Position numbers and translations under genes: made by a program
Source of the DNA: CAKZSB01 sp964573105
GTDB taxonomy: Bacteria > Pseudomonadota > Gammaproteobacteria > Granulosicoccales > Granulosicoccaceae
Direction: 5' to 3'
Assembly (NCBI GenBank): GCA_964573105.1
Contig: CAZNIS010000025.1
Span: 7,388 to 71,387 of the forward strand
Length of the DNA: 64,000 nt
Shown here: positions 18,690-27,069 of the stretch, piece after piece
Layout: the number at the start of each line of letters is the position of its first letter
Numbering within the stretch: position 1 is the stretch's first letter
Notes under the pieces: generated by a model
Database searches by the model: none
What the model was told of the DNA's origin: nothing
The model's input: only the letters and a program-made list of their open reading frames with translations

Positions 18690-19262
18690 ATGGACGCCTT
18701 CGGTTTCACTCTGGTTGCCATCATCGTTGCAGCCATTCTCTATACGATCACCGCCTATAACCGGCTGGTGCGTCTAAAACACAATGTGAAGGCGGCCTGG
18801 AGCAATATTGATGTGTTGCTGAAACAGCGCCACGATGAATTGCCCAAACTCGTCACCACTTGCGGTGAGTACATGAAGTACGAACAGGAAACACTCGAGC
18901 GGGTAACCGCTGCGCGGTCACGTGTTGCCAGCGCACTGCAAAGCGGCAACATGAATGAGCTGGTGGCGGGTGAGTCGATGCTGCACGGCGGTCTCGGTCA
19001 GTTGTTTGCGCTGGCTGAAAATTATCCGGAACTAAAGAGCAACGAATCATTCAGACAGTTGCAAATGCGTATTTCATCGCTTGAAAACGCGATTGCCGAT
19101 CGACGTGAGTTTTATAACGACAGCGTCAACATTAACAACATTGCCGTTGAGGCCTTTCCGACCAATATCATCGCCGGTCAGTTCAAGTTCGTCGCCGCTC
19201 CGCTCTTCGAAGTAGACGCAGCAGAGACACAGGATGTGGATATGAAGGCGCTGTTTGCCTGA
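18690..19262 (+). CDS. lemA: LemA family protein
   Basis: A 190-residue membrane-anchored protein. One N-terminal hydrophobic helix (about residues 5-22) is followed by the classic LemA segment YNRLVRLKHNVKAAWSNIDV and a helical-bundle domain ending in the AVEAFPTNIIA motif. The ATG at 18690 has GGAG seven bases before it; an upstream in-frame start at 18543 has no support. The biochemical function of LemA is unknown. The next gene, 29 bases on, encodes a GIDE-type membrane protein, a recurrent partner of LemA, so the two probably act together at the inner membrane. Confidence 0.92.
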   Translation: MDAFGFTLVAIIVAAILYTITAYNRLVRLKHNVKAAWSNIDVLLKQRHDELPKLVTTCGEYMKYEQETLERVTAARSRVASALQSGNMNELVAGESMLHGGLGQLFALAENYPELKSNESFRQLQMRISSLENAIADRREFYNDSVNINNIAVEAFPTNIIAGQFKFVAAPLFEVDAAETQDVDMKALFA

Positions 19263-19291
19263 TTGATCCTGCGCCGGGAATCCTGCTTCAC

Positions 19292-20200
19292 ATGTTTGGT
19301 CTGGATATGATCGACCGGTCGCTGCTGGTGCGCCGCGATACCTCGCCGATCGCCATCGCGGTGGTCAGTATGATCGTTGTCGCGCTGGTGGTGCTGAATA
19401 AAACACCTGACGCCAGTATCTTCAAATCGCTGTTGCTGATATCGATCAGTGCGATATCACTATGGGGCTGGCATCGCGCCAACCGTATCTGGCACTTTAT
19501 CGCCGACACACCGCTGTCGAAGATCGATACTGCGGCGCAGGGCTACGTCGAGCTGCAGGGTGTTTGCGATTTGCACGGCCGGGACTCCCAGGGATTCGCC
19601 TCTGGCCCTCCTTGTATCTGGCAGCGATTTGTCGTGCGGGGTCGCGATGGCTCGGTGACCGATACGGGTGTGAGCAGCGCGCCATTTGTGCTGGATGATG
19701 GCACTGGCAACTGCGTGGTGTACCCGGAGGGTGCGACGGTGATGTCCAGCAGCCGTCGCAGTTGGCGCGAGGGAGGCAACCAATATACTGTGCGCTACAT
19801 TCGGCCAGGTGCAACGTTGTATGTTCTCGGCGCCCTGCGCACCACAGGCGGCTCGAATACCGAGCGCAACCAGGGGGTCGAATTGAGCGCTATGTTGCGT
19901 ACCTGGAAGCAGGACCCTGAGTTTATGCGCACGGAGTTTGACGCCAATGGTGATGGTGAAATTGATGCCAGTGAGTGGGACGATGCCCGTGCGCGGGCCA
20001 CTGTCGTGCTTCAGCGACTAAACGCTGAGCGATCGATAGAGCCCGTCTCGCACGTGCTGGCCAAACCGCAGGACGGTTCGCCGTTTCTGATCTCTGATAA
20101 GGACCCCGAGCCGTTGGGCAGGGTATTCCAGGCGCTGTCGCTGCTGAATCTGACGCTTGCTTTCCTGACGCTGTATTTAGCCGTTAACGCTTGGCGCTGA
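19292..20200 (+). CDS. GIDE-domain-like membrane protein with an EF-hand
   Basis: A 302-residue protein with two N-terminal hydrophobic segments (about 19-35 and 43-60), a soluble region resembling the GIDE/MUL1-type beta domain (GYVELQGVCD, PCIWQRF, VLDDGTGNCVVYP, YIRPGATLYVLG), then an EF-hand calcium loop at about 216-227 (DANGDGEIDASE) and a C-terminal hydrophobic helix. All six usual calcium-liganding positions of the loop look intact. In eukaryotic MUL1 the GIDE domain sits beside a RING finger; no RING is present here. The pairing with LemA is typical for bacteria. The EF-hand suggests calcium-controlled behaviour, which is an inference. Confidence 0.8.
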   Translation: MFGLDMIDRSLLVRRDTSPIAIAVVSMIVVALVVLNKTPDASIFKSLLLISISAISLWGWHRANRIWHFIADTPLSKIDTAAQGYVELQGVCDLHGRDSQGFASGPPCIWQRFVVRGRDGSVTDTGVSSAPFVLDDGTGNCVVYPEGATVMSSSRRSWREGGNQYTVRYIRPGATLYVLGALRTTGGSNTERNQGVELSAMLRTWKQDPEFMRTEFDANGDGEIDASEWDDARARATVVLQRLNAERSIEPVSHVLAKPQDGSPFLISDKDPEPLGRVFQALSLLNLTLAFLTLYLAVNAWR

Positions 20201-20548
20201 GGTCAGTTTAAAAGCTTCGCAACTCCCGCAGCCACGCAGCGCCGTGGATCGGGACCGGCGGCATGGAGCGAGAGTTGCGAACAGGCTGCAACGGCTAAGG
20301 TGCGGGCGAGTGCTGTCTCGTCCGCTTGCAGTACGTGTACAGTAAGCGATATCGCTGGCGTTCAACTTTCGCGCAGATGAATGCTATCGGCCCGAAAGGA
20401 TGAAAGAATTCTGAATTGCCTGACTGGCGGTTATACTTGGGAGGTGCCGGGCTTGTTTTGTTTATGAGACACGGCACAACTGACGCGCTTTGGCTGGCAC
20501 AAAAGTGCCTGGCGCGGCCGAAACAGCCTGTCTGGTATTCGAACGATT
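20201..20548. other. Intergenic with a long-range inverted repeat (20216-20281)
   Basis: TTCGCAACTC at 20216-20225 pairs perfectly with GAGTTGCGAA at 20272-20281. The enclosed 46 bases contain a second hairpin, CCACG/CGTGG. It starts 16 bases after the GIDE gene's stop, so it is placed like a transcript 3' end, but it lacks a T run. The rest should include the promoter of the two-component operon. No small gene is supported. Confidence 0.5.
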
Positions 20549-22105
20549 ATGAAACTTGTCACCCAACTTCGCTTCGCGCTGCTGTTTATATTGTTGGTCG
20601 GGCTATCGAGTGCCGCGTTGCACTACTGGAATCTGCAGCAATCGCGCTATCAGATTCGCAAGATGAATATATCCCACACCATCTACGAAGGTTATCTAAA
20701 CCTCGAAAGTCACATCTATCAATTGTTCAAGCAGTACGGCGATGCGATTATCATCGGCGACAGCAATCAACGCGCCAGTAAAAACCGTCTGATCGCTCAG
20801 GTGGGCAGCGATATCGAGGGGATACGCAATCTGATTGAATCGGAGATGGAGCTGATTGGCGATGATGCACCGATTAAGCTTGCCGCGCTGTCCGATATCG
20901 AAAGCACAGTTGGCAATCTGATCAACCGGCTCGATCAGTTCTCGCCCACTGGATCCGGTGAGCTGTCATCTGACTGGGGGCGTCTGTCTCGTCTGCTCAA
21001 CGAAGAGATCGACGAGAAATTCCAGCAGATGATGCAGGCGGCACTGCAGCGTAAATCGACAGAGGTTGAGAACACCGTCGAGTTCGTCGAGCGCGCAGCC
21101 ATCAATCAGCAGAAAATCACCGTGTTGTTAGCATTGCTTGGCATGTTCGCTGTATTGCTGGTCGTGGCAATGCTGGATCGTCGCATTACCCGGCCATTGC
21201 AGAAGTTGCACGGTGGTGTTCGGCGTTTTGGCGAGGGACAGCTCGATGCCCAGATTAAAGTGCCAGGGCGTGATGAAATGGCTGAGATCGCGGCGAGCTT
21301 CAACGACATGGCGGACAAGATCGCGGTCAAAAATCGAGCGCTCACATCCGAGAAAGAAGTGTTGCAGAAAGCCGTCGAGGCGCGCACACACCGACTGAGT
21401 GTGATGCTGGAAGACGTCAAGCGCATCGACGAAAGCCGCAAACGCATGATCGCCGATGTCAGCCATGAGTTGCGAACACCCCTGACTATCATCAAGGGCG
21501 AGGTGGATATTGCACTGCGCGGTAAACTCAAGGACGCCGAGCACTACCGCGAGGCGCTGGAACGCAGCCGTGAGGCGGCGAACCACACCGCGCGATTGGT
21601 CGATGACTTATTATTTGTCGCGCGAACCGAAGCCGGTGAAATACGTCTGAACAGGGAGCCGATTGATCTCGTTACGGTGATCAACGAAGTCAAAGACACC
21701 TTTTTGCACGGTGCGAAATTGACCAGCGAAATCGCTACGGCACCTATAACGGGTGATGCCGGTCGAATCAAACAGGCGCTGCTGGTGTTGCTGGACAATG
21801 CCCGGCATCACGGTGGCGACTGGGTTGGAATTTCTCTTCGCGAGGACGCCGGCGGCTATCAGATACTGGTTGAGGATACCGGCCCCGGTATGAGCGATGA
21901 AGAAAAGGCCCAGGCGTTTGAGCGATTCTTCCGCGGCAGTAATGCAGCCGAACGCTATCGGGAGGGTGCCGGACTGGGGTTGCCCGTCGCGCAGTCAATC
22001 GCCAATGCACACGGTGGCAATATCCAGCTGCTGGACCGTGCAGGTGGTGGATTGGTTGCCGTTCTGACACTGCCTGACAGCGATCTGCGGGAGCACGCGG
22101 CGTGA
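20549..22105 (+). CDS. Membrane sensor histidine kinase
   Basis: A 518-residue two-component sensor. The first membrane helix lies at about 7-26, then a helical periplasmic domain of about 160 residues, a second membrane helix at about 190-208, a HAMP domain (RRITRPLQKLHGG onward, about 210-262), a short coiled coil, and a HisKA domain with the phospho-acceptor His306 in DVSHELRTPLT. The ATPase domain has N (LVLLDNARHHGG), G1 (VEDTGPGMSDEE), F (FERFFRG) and G2 (GAGLGLPVAQSI) boxes. The helical periplasmic domain resembles four-helix-bundle sensors; the signal is unknown. It overlaps the response regulator gene by four bases (GTGA). Confidence 0.93.
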   Translation: MKLVTQLRFALLFILLVGLSSAALHYWNLQQSRYQIRKMNISHTIYEGYLNLESHIYQLFKQYGDAIIIGDSNQRASKNRLIAQVGSDIEGIRNLIESEMELIGDDAPIKLAALSDIESTVGNLINRLDQFSPTGSGELSSDWGRLSRLLNEEIDEKFQQMMQAALQRKSTEVENTVEFVERAAINQQKITVLLALLGMFAVLLVVAMLDRRITRPLQKLHGGVRRFGEGQLDAQIKVPGRDEMAEIAASFNDMADKIAVKNRALTSEKEVLQKAVEARTHRLSVMLEDVKRIDESRKRMIADVSHELRTPLTIIKGEVDIALRGKLKDAEHYREALERSREAANHTARLVDDLLFVARTEAGEIRLNREPIDLVTVINEVKDTFLHGAKLTSEIATAPITGDAGRIKQALLVLLDNARHHGGDWVGISLREDAGGYQILVEDTGPGMSDEEKAQAFERFFRGSNAAERYREGAGLGLPVAQSIANAHGGNIQLLDRAGGGLVAVLTLPDSDLREHAA

Positions 22106-22776
22106 ACATTCTGGTGGTCGAAGACGAGCATCGGGTCGCCGATTTCATCGTTCGTGGATTGCGCGGCGAGGGGTGGACTGCCGAGCATATCGATACTGGT
22201 GAGAAAGCTCTGGATGTACTGAAAAACCATCAGTTCGACATCATCCTTCTCGATTTGATGCTGCCCGGCATATCGGGGCAGGATGTCTGTCGCAAACTGC
22301 GCGCGCGGGGAAATTTCACACCGATTCTCATTCTCAGTGCGCTGGATGCTGTCGAGGAGCGCGTTGCCGGGTTGCGCCTGGGAGCAGACGATTACCTGAC
22401 CAAACCCTTTGATTTCGACGAACTGGTAGCGCGAGTTGAAGCGCTGGTCAGGCGACAAAGCGAGTTTCAGCAGTCGCACGATTCCGAACTGATCGAATAC
22501 GAGAGCTTGCGAATTAATACCCGCTCGCTGGTGGTGACTGTCGATGGTGCGGAGATCGAGTTGACCGCGCGCGAACGCAATCTGCTTTTGCTGCTGATGT
22601 CCAATCCGGGAAAGGTGTTCGCACGCGAGCGGATTCTCAACACGGTCTGGGGCAGCCAGGAAGATCCGCTCACCAATGTCATTGATGTCTATATTGGGCG
22701 GCTGCGCAAGAAGCTCGGTGCAGGTGGTACGTATATTCGCACCGTGCGAGGACTGGGCTATCGGTTCGGGCAATAA
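22102..22776 (+). CDS. OmpR-family response regulator
   Basis: A 224-residue transcription factor. The receiver domain has acidic residues Glu7-Asp8, phospho-acceptor Asp51 in LLDLMLPG, and Lys101 in LTKPF. A winged-helix DNA-binding domain follows from about 128, with ELTARERNLLLLL and VIDVYIGRLRKKLG and the C-terminal TVRGLGYRF hairpin. It starts with GTG at 22102, inside the stop of the kinase gene, with GGAG upstream, so it is coupled to and phosphorylated by that kinase. Target genes are not evident; the divergently regulated candidates nearby carry no clear direct-repeat operator. Confidence 0.94.
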   Translation: MNILVVEDEHRVADFIVRGLRGEGWTAEHIDTGEKALDVLKNHQFDIILLDLMLPGISGQDVCRKLRARGNFTPILILSALDAVEERVAGLRLGADDYLTKPFDFDELVARVEALVRRQSEFQQSHDSELIEYESLRINTRSLVVTVDGAEIELTARERNLLLLLMSNPGKVFARERILNTVWGSQEDPLTNVIDVYIGRLRKKLGAGGTYIRTVRGLGYRFGQ

Positions 22777-22902
22777 TCCCAGGGTAGTGCGTACTGCGAG
22801 CAGTGTGCTGCGAGCTTGTCTTGCCTGGCTGCAGAGCGTCGGGCTATGATGCCTGAGTGGTAGCGGTTCGACACACTCTCATTCACAACCGAGGTTTATT
22901 CC

Positions 22903-23265
22903 ATGGCATTAGAAGACGCTGTGTGCACGCTTGTACCCTATTTTACCGTTCAGGATGGCAAGCTCGATGAGTTCAAGAGCCTGGGTGAGCAAATGGTGGA
23001 GCGCACTAAAACTGAAAGCGGGGTGTGTTTTTACGGTTTTAGTTTTGCCGGGCAACGCGCGCACTGCAGAGAGGGGTACAACGACGCGGCGGGAATTCTG
23101 GCACACCTGGAGAACGTGGGTGAGTTGTTGGGGCAGGCGTTGAAGATCGCCAATCTGGATTTGCTTGAGGTGCACGGCCCGGCCGCTGAACTGGAGACAC
23201 TCAAAGAGCCGATGAAAGATCTGAATCCCACTTTCTTTGTGATGGAAACAGGATTTCGACGCTAG
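22903..23265 (+). CDS. ABM-domain (quinol monooxygenase-like) small protein
   Basis: A 120-residue protein with the dimeric alpha/beta-barrel pattern of antibiotic biosynthesis monooxygenase-like proteins: a first strand ending in YFTVQDGKLDEFKSL, a helix, ESGVCFYGFSF as the second strand, then EGYNDAAGILAHLENVGELL. The family includes YgiN-type quinol monooxygenases but also many proteins without a known reaction. GAGG is placed before the ATG. It follows the two-component operon at 126 bases, probably with its own promoter. Confidence 0.75.
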   Translation: MALEDAVCTLVPYFTVQDGKLDEFKSLGEQMVERTKTESGVCFYGFSFAGQRAHCREGYNDAAGILAHLENVGELLGQALKIANLDLLEVHGPAAELETLKEPMKDLNPTFFVMETGFRR

Positions 23266-23511
23266 CCTGAAGGTTGACGAAAGCATTTTGGTGCACCGCC
23301 GGCCTCGTTGGTTCTGTGCTTTGGAACTGGGCGGTAACTTGCGCTGGAACCGCATAAGGCATAGCTGGTAGCCTCGCACCGTCAGTATCGTGGCGCAGGC
23401 CAGCCGCGGGTGAAGTGGTACAAATACCTCGCCAGTGCGGTATTTTTCAATACGCAAGTCGTGTGGTTATAGTCGATAGTATCTCTGCGCCAACAAAAAA
23501 GGAGCAGCGCC

Positions 23512-23760
23512 ATGTCGACTATGCTTTCAGCGGCATCATCGGTACGGGTATACGGACATACCCAAACAAACACTTCGGGCTTTCGCGCCTACCTCAGTCA
23601 GATGTGGCGGGCGTTGTCTCTGCGGTATGCGATTTACTGCGAGCGCCGCCAAATGCGCGCCCTCGATGACGAGGCGCTACGCGATATGGGTATCAGCCGT
23701 GCGGCGCTTGAAAAAGAGTGCGCCCGGAAGTTCGTCGATGTTGAAGGTTGTGAACGCTGA
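23512..23760 (+). CDS. DUF1127 (YjiS-like) small protein
   Basis: An 82-residue protein whose second half matches DUF1127: RRQMRALDDEALRDMGISRAALEKE, an Arg-rich helix followed by the conserved D-x-x-L-x-D-x-G-I-S-R pattern. An AAGGAG ribosome site lies just before the ATG. DUF1127 proteins in alphaproteobacteria bind RNA or control small-molecule responses; the role here is unknown. A triple A-rich repeat and a strong terminator directly follow the stop. Confidence 0.88.
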   Translation: MSTMLSAASSVRVYGHTQTNTSGFRAYLSQMWRALSLRYAIYCERRQMRALDDEALRDMGISRAALEKECARKFVDVEGCER

Positions 23761-23810
23761 TAGCGCGGATAAAAAATAGCGCGGATAAAAACGTAGCGCA
23801 GACAAAAAAA
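23761..23810 (+). repeat. Three tandem A-rich 16-17 bp repeats in the 3' UTR
   Basis: Three imperfect copies of TAGCGCGGATAAAAA begin at 23761, 23777 and 23794, directly after the stop of the DUF1127 gene, and the last runs into the terminator hairpin. Spacing is 16-17 bases. They could be an RNA-binding tract or a simple slippage expansion. Confidence 0.8.
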
Positions 23811-23834
23811 AGGCCGGCGAATCGCCGGCCTTTG
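23803..23834. terminator. Bidirectional rho-independent terminator
   Basis: AAAGGCCGGCGA at 23809-23820 pairs with TCGCCGGCCTTT at 23822-23833, with an A run before and T residues after. It sits between the convergent DUF1127 gene (plus) and the solute-binding protein gene (minus), so it can end both transcripts. Confidence 0.9.
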
Positions 23835-23868
23835 ATAACCACTTACCTCTGATCAGCCAGTGTCCCGG

Positions 23869-25518
23869 CTAGACAAACCACCAGCGCTCGGCATTCTTCG
23901 CGCCGTCCAGTTCCCAGTTGTTGCCGACCACTTCCGGCACGTGGAGCTTATCGCTGTATGCCATTACGTCGCTTAGGAACATGGGCAGTGCGAGGCCGCC
24001 GTCGTTGTGCAGAATCTGCTGCATTTCGACGTAGATGTCGCGACGCTTGCCGGTATCCAGCTCGCTTCGACCCTGCAGCAGCAGCTCGTTGAAACGATCG
24101 TGTTTCCAGTAGGTGTCGTTCCAGCTTGCATCAGCGGCGTAGACCTGCGAGAAGATCCAGTTTTCGGTTGGGCGGCCACTCCAGTAGCAGGCACACCAGG
24201 GCTCTTTCATCCAGACGTTTGACCAGTAGCCATCATCCGGCTGGCGGACGACTTCGATATCGGCTCCACCGGCCTTGGCCGACTCGCGCAGCAGCTGGGC
24301 GGCGTCGATCGCACCACTGAAACCGGTTTCCGCGGCGTGGAACTGCACCTTGAGGTTTTCCATGCCCGCCTTTTTCAGGTGGAACTTGGCTTTCTCGGGG
24401 TCGTACTCGCGCTGCGGCAGTTCGTCGGTAGTGGCGCGGTAGATGTTGGCTGGTCCGATCGGGGTGTCATTACCCAGTTCGCCATAGCCTTTGGCAATCA
24501 CGCGCAACCACTGTTCGCGATCGATCAGGTGCTTGAGCGCTGTGCGGACGTCGAGGTTGTCGAACGGCGCAGTGTCGGTGCGCATTGGCAGTGTGACCTG
24601 CTTGTTGCCGGTGGTGGAGCGCACGACGATACCCGGAATCTTTTTCAGTCGATCGACGGTCTTCACCGCGACGTTGTTCATGCAGTCCAGCGCGCCGGTG
24701 CGCAGGCCGTTGGTGCGGGCATTGACATCGGCGATCTGCAGCAATTCGACTTCATCGAAGTGGGCCATGCCCTCTTTCCAGTAGTTTGGATTGCGCTTGG
24801 TCAGCGAGCGTACGCCCGGATCGTGCTCGACCTTGATGTAGCCGCCCGTGCCCACACCGGACTGCCAGTCGATTGTGCCATCGCCATTCGACGGGCAGAT
24901 GCCCAGGTGGTAGTCGCTGAGGATGAACGGGAAGTCGGCATCGCCACCGCTCAGTTCTACCACGACCGTATCGGGGCCATCAGCCTTGACTGACGCGATA
25001 CCGGTGAGAATGCCTTTTGCGGCAGATTTTGAATCTTCACCCAGGTGGTGATTGAGCGAGTCGACCACGTCTTGTGAATCGAGGGTCTTGCCGTTGTGGA
25101 ACTCGACGCCCTGACGGATCTTGAAGGTCCAGGTGGTCGCGTCCGGTGATGACTCCCAGCTCTCGGCCAGTTCAGGGATGAGCTCGCCATTGGCGGCGAC
25201 TTCGGTCAGGCCGTTACGCAGCTGTCCGAACTGCAGGTTGATCATGTAGAGATCGAGGATCTGACCCGGATCGAGAATGTCGCTGGTGGCGCCACCGGTC
25301 AGGCCAACGCGAAGACGGCCGCCTTTTTTCGGCGTTGCCGCTTCGGCGCGCTGCATGATGGTTGACGCGCCAGTCATGGATACACCCAGCGCGACCGCGT
25401 AACTCATGAACTGACGGCGGCTGACTTTGCCGTTGTTCAGGTCCTGCATCAGGCGATTGAATTGATCGGTGCGTTCGTGTTGTTTGATGTCTTTGATAAT
25501 GTCTGACGAATCAGTCAT
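23869..25518 (-). CDS. Family-5 solute-binding protein (peptide/opine type), Tat-exported
   Basis: A 549-residue periplasmic binding protein of the DppA/OppA/SBP_bac_5 family. It has an unusually long N terminus with a twin-arginine signal (SRRQFMSYAVALGVS) at about residues 33-50 and a cleavage region near AEAATPKKGG. Family blocks include LRVGLTGGATSDILDPG, WTFKIRQGVEFHNGKTLDSQDVVDS and the late MQQILHNDGGLALPMF. GGAGG precedes the ATG. It would capture a peptide or other amino compound for an ABC importer, but no permease or ATPase genes lie beside it, so it is an orphan or shares a distant transporter. Confidence 0.93.
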   Translation of the reverse strand: MTDSSDIIKDIKQHERTDQFNRLMQDLNNGKVSRRQFMSYAVALGVSMTGASTIMQRAEAATPKKGGRLRVGLTGGATSDILDPGQILDLYMINLQFGQLRNGLTEVAANGELIPELAESWESSPDATTWTFKIRQGVEFHNGKTLDSQDVVDSLNHHLGEDSKSAAKGILTGIASVKADGPDTVVVELSGGDADFPFILSDYHLGICPSNGDGTIDWQSGVGTGGYIKVEHDPGVRSLTKRNPNYWKEGMAHFDEVELLQIADVNARTNGLRTGALDCMNNVAVKTVDRLKKIPGIVVRSTTGNKQVTLPMRTDTAPFDNLDVRTALKHLIDREQWLRVIAKGYGELGNDTPIGPANIYRATTDELPQREYDPEKAKFHLKKAGMENLKVQFHAAETGFSGAIDAAQLLRESAKAGGADIEVVRQPDDGYWSNVWMKEPWCACYWSGRPTENWIFSQVYAADASWNDTYWKHDRFNELLLQGRSELDTGKRRDIYVEMQQILHNDGGLALPMFLSDVMAYSDKLHVPEVVGNNWELDGAKNAERWWFV

Positions 25519-25823
25519 CTATTGCCTCCAGTTGATTTACGTATCCGGCCGGGAAGGGAGCTTGTGGATGGCAGCGATGCGACCACGTGATATCGTGCAA
25601 AAAGCCGATCAAGCGGTGCTGTGCGGGCTGCATTGGTGTCCTTTCGGGCCGGGCAGTCGGGTCGGATATTCAAGCGTCTGACCGCTGAATGAAATCATTG
25701 TATCAGATGCCCGGGCGCGATCTGCGTGCTGGTCGTGTACTGGCAAATACCGCTTTGCCGTTCGCTGCCTGCCCGTATTGCATTGAATTCTAAAGAGTTA
25801 AGTCAATCAATCTACAACGCAAT
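25519..25823. other. Divergent promoter region
   Basis: This is 305 bases between the minus-strand binding-protein gene and the plus-strand MFS gene. It must hold both promoters. I see no convincing -35/-10 pair, operator palindrome or small gene. Confidence 0.5.
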
Positions 25824-26993
25824 GTGCTGCTGACAAGCTGTGGTGCGCACCTGATCCAGGATGGGCTGGGCGCGCTCCAGTATGTTGTGCTGCCGTTGCT
25901 GGCGCAGGCATTCGGGCTCAGCTACACGCAAATCGGCGCACTGCGCGCGTTGAATACGTTTGCCATGTCAACTCTTGAGGTGCCGGCCGGTTTGCTGGCC
26001 GAGCGGGTCGGCGAGCGTCGGCTGCTGGTGGTTGGCTTGCTGGGAGCCGCCTGCGGGTATCTGGCGGTGTCGGCATCGACGCAGTTTTTCTGGATCGCCG
26101 TCGGTTTCGCGCTGGCGGGTGCAGGTGCGGCGTTTCAGCATTCGCTGTGCTCGGCACTGCTGGTCAATCAGTTTGGCGGTCCCGCCCGACGGCGCGCACT
26201 CGGCACTTACAATGCGTCCGGCGATGCTGGCAAGTTGCTCTACACGGCGCTGTTCACCGGGCTCACCGGGGCAGGGCTCGCCTGGCACTTCGCGATTGTC
26301 GCGCTGGCTGTACCGGCGCTATTGCTGGCTGCGATCATCTTCAATCAACGCCGATTGAGTTCGAATACTCGCCGCGCAGAGGTGAATGCCGCCGATGCAG
26401 TCAGTGGCTGGGGTATCCGGCATCGCGGGCGATTTTCGCTGCTGACCTTTCTGATTTACCTCGACAGCACGGTGCAGGCAGTGTTTCTGACGTTTTTGGC
26501 GTTCGTGTTGATCGAGCGCGGAACCACAGAAACGCTGGCGGCGCTGGGTGTCACGATAGCGCTGACAGGCGGCATGACGGGCAAGTTTGTCTGCGGTTAT
26601 CTGGCCGCACGTTTTGGCGACAGGCTGGTCTTTTTGTTGATGCAGATCGGTACGGTCGCAGGGCTTGCCGCGCTGATCGCCATGCCGGTGGGCGGAGTAT
26701 TGTGGTTGTTGCCGGCGATTGGGCTGGTCGTGCAGGGGTCGTCCACCATGACCTACGGTGCCGTTGCAGATCATCTTCACGTCGATCGTCAATCGCGTGG
26801 CTACAGCCTTGTGTATGCGTTGTCCGGTCTGTCGGCAGTCACCGGCCCCTTTGTTTTTGGCGCGCTGGCGGATGCACAGGGATTGACGTTCGCATTGTTC
26901 GGCCTGATTGCGCTGAACGTGTCGACATTACCGCTGTGTTTTGTGTTGCGCAGCACATCGGCTGAAAACACTAAAGCGGTGGGTGGCGTTTAG
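25824..26993 (+). CDS. MFS transporter
   Basis: A 389-residue, 12-helix major facilitator. It has an acidic residue early in helix 1 (LIQDGLGALQY), the loop 2-3 motif-A-like LLAERVGERRLLV, and the repeat of this pattern between helices 8 and 9 (LAARFGDRLV). The transported compound is unknown. The N terminus is uncertain. The only usual start is the GTG at 25824, which lacks a ribosome site and would cut a few residues off the expected leader. The frame is open upstream to a stop at 25791 (codons for KSINLQRN), so a non-standard start such as ATC or TTA cannot be excluded. Confidence 0.85.
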   Translation: MLLTSCGAHLIQDGLGALQYVVLPLLAQAFGLSYTQIGALRALNTFAMSTLEVPAGLLAERVGERRLLVVGLLGAACGYLAVSASTQFFWIAVGFALAGAGAAFQHSLCSALLVNQFGGPARRRALGTYNASGDAGKLLYTALFTGLTGAGLAWHFAIVALAVPALLLAAIIFNQRRLSSNTRRAEVNAADAVSGWGIRHRGRFSLLTFLIYLDSTVQAVFLTFLAFVLIERGTTETLAALGVTIALTGGMTGKFVCGYLAARFGDRLVFLLMQIGTVAGLAALIAMPVGGVLWLLPAIGLVVQGSSTMTYGAVADHLHVDRQSRGYSLVYALSGLSAVTGPFVFGALADAQGLTFALFGLIALNVSTLPLCFVLRSTSAENTKAVGGV

Positions 26994-27069
26994 TTGCCAG
27001 GCAAGCGGTCGATACCGTGGGATCGGCGAGCAGCTGCGCTTGTCGATTGGTAAGAAGATGGAAGGGTGT

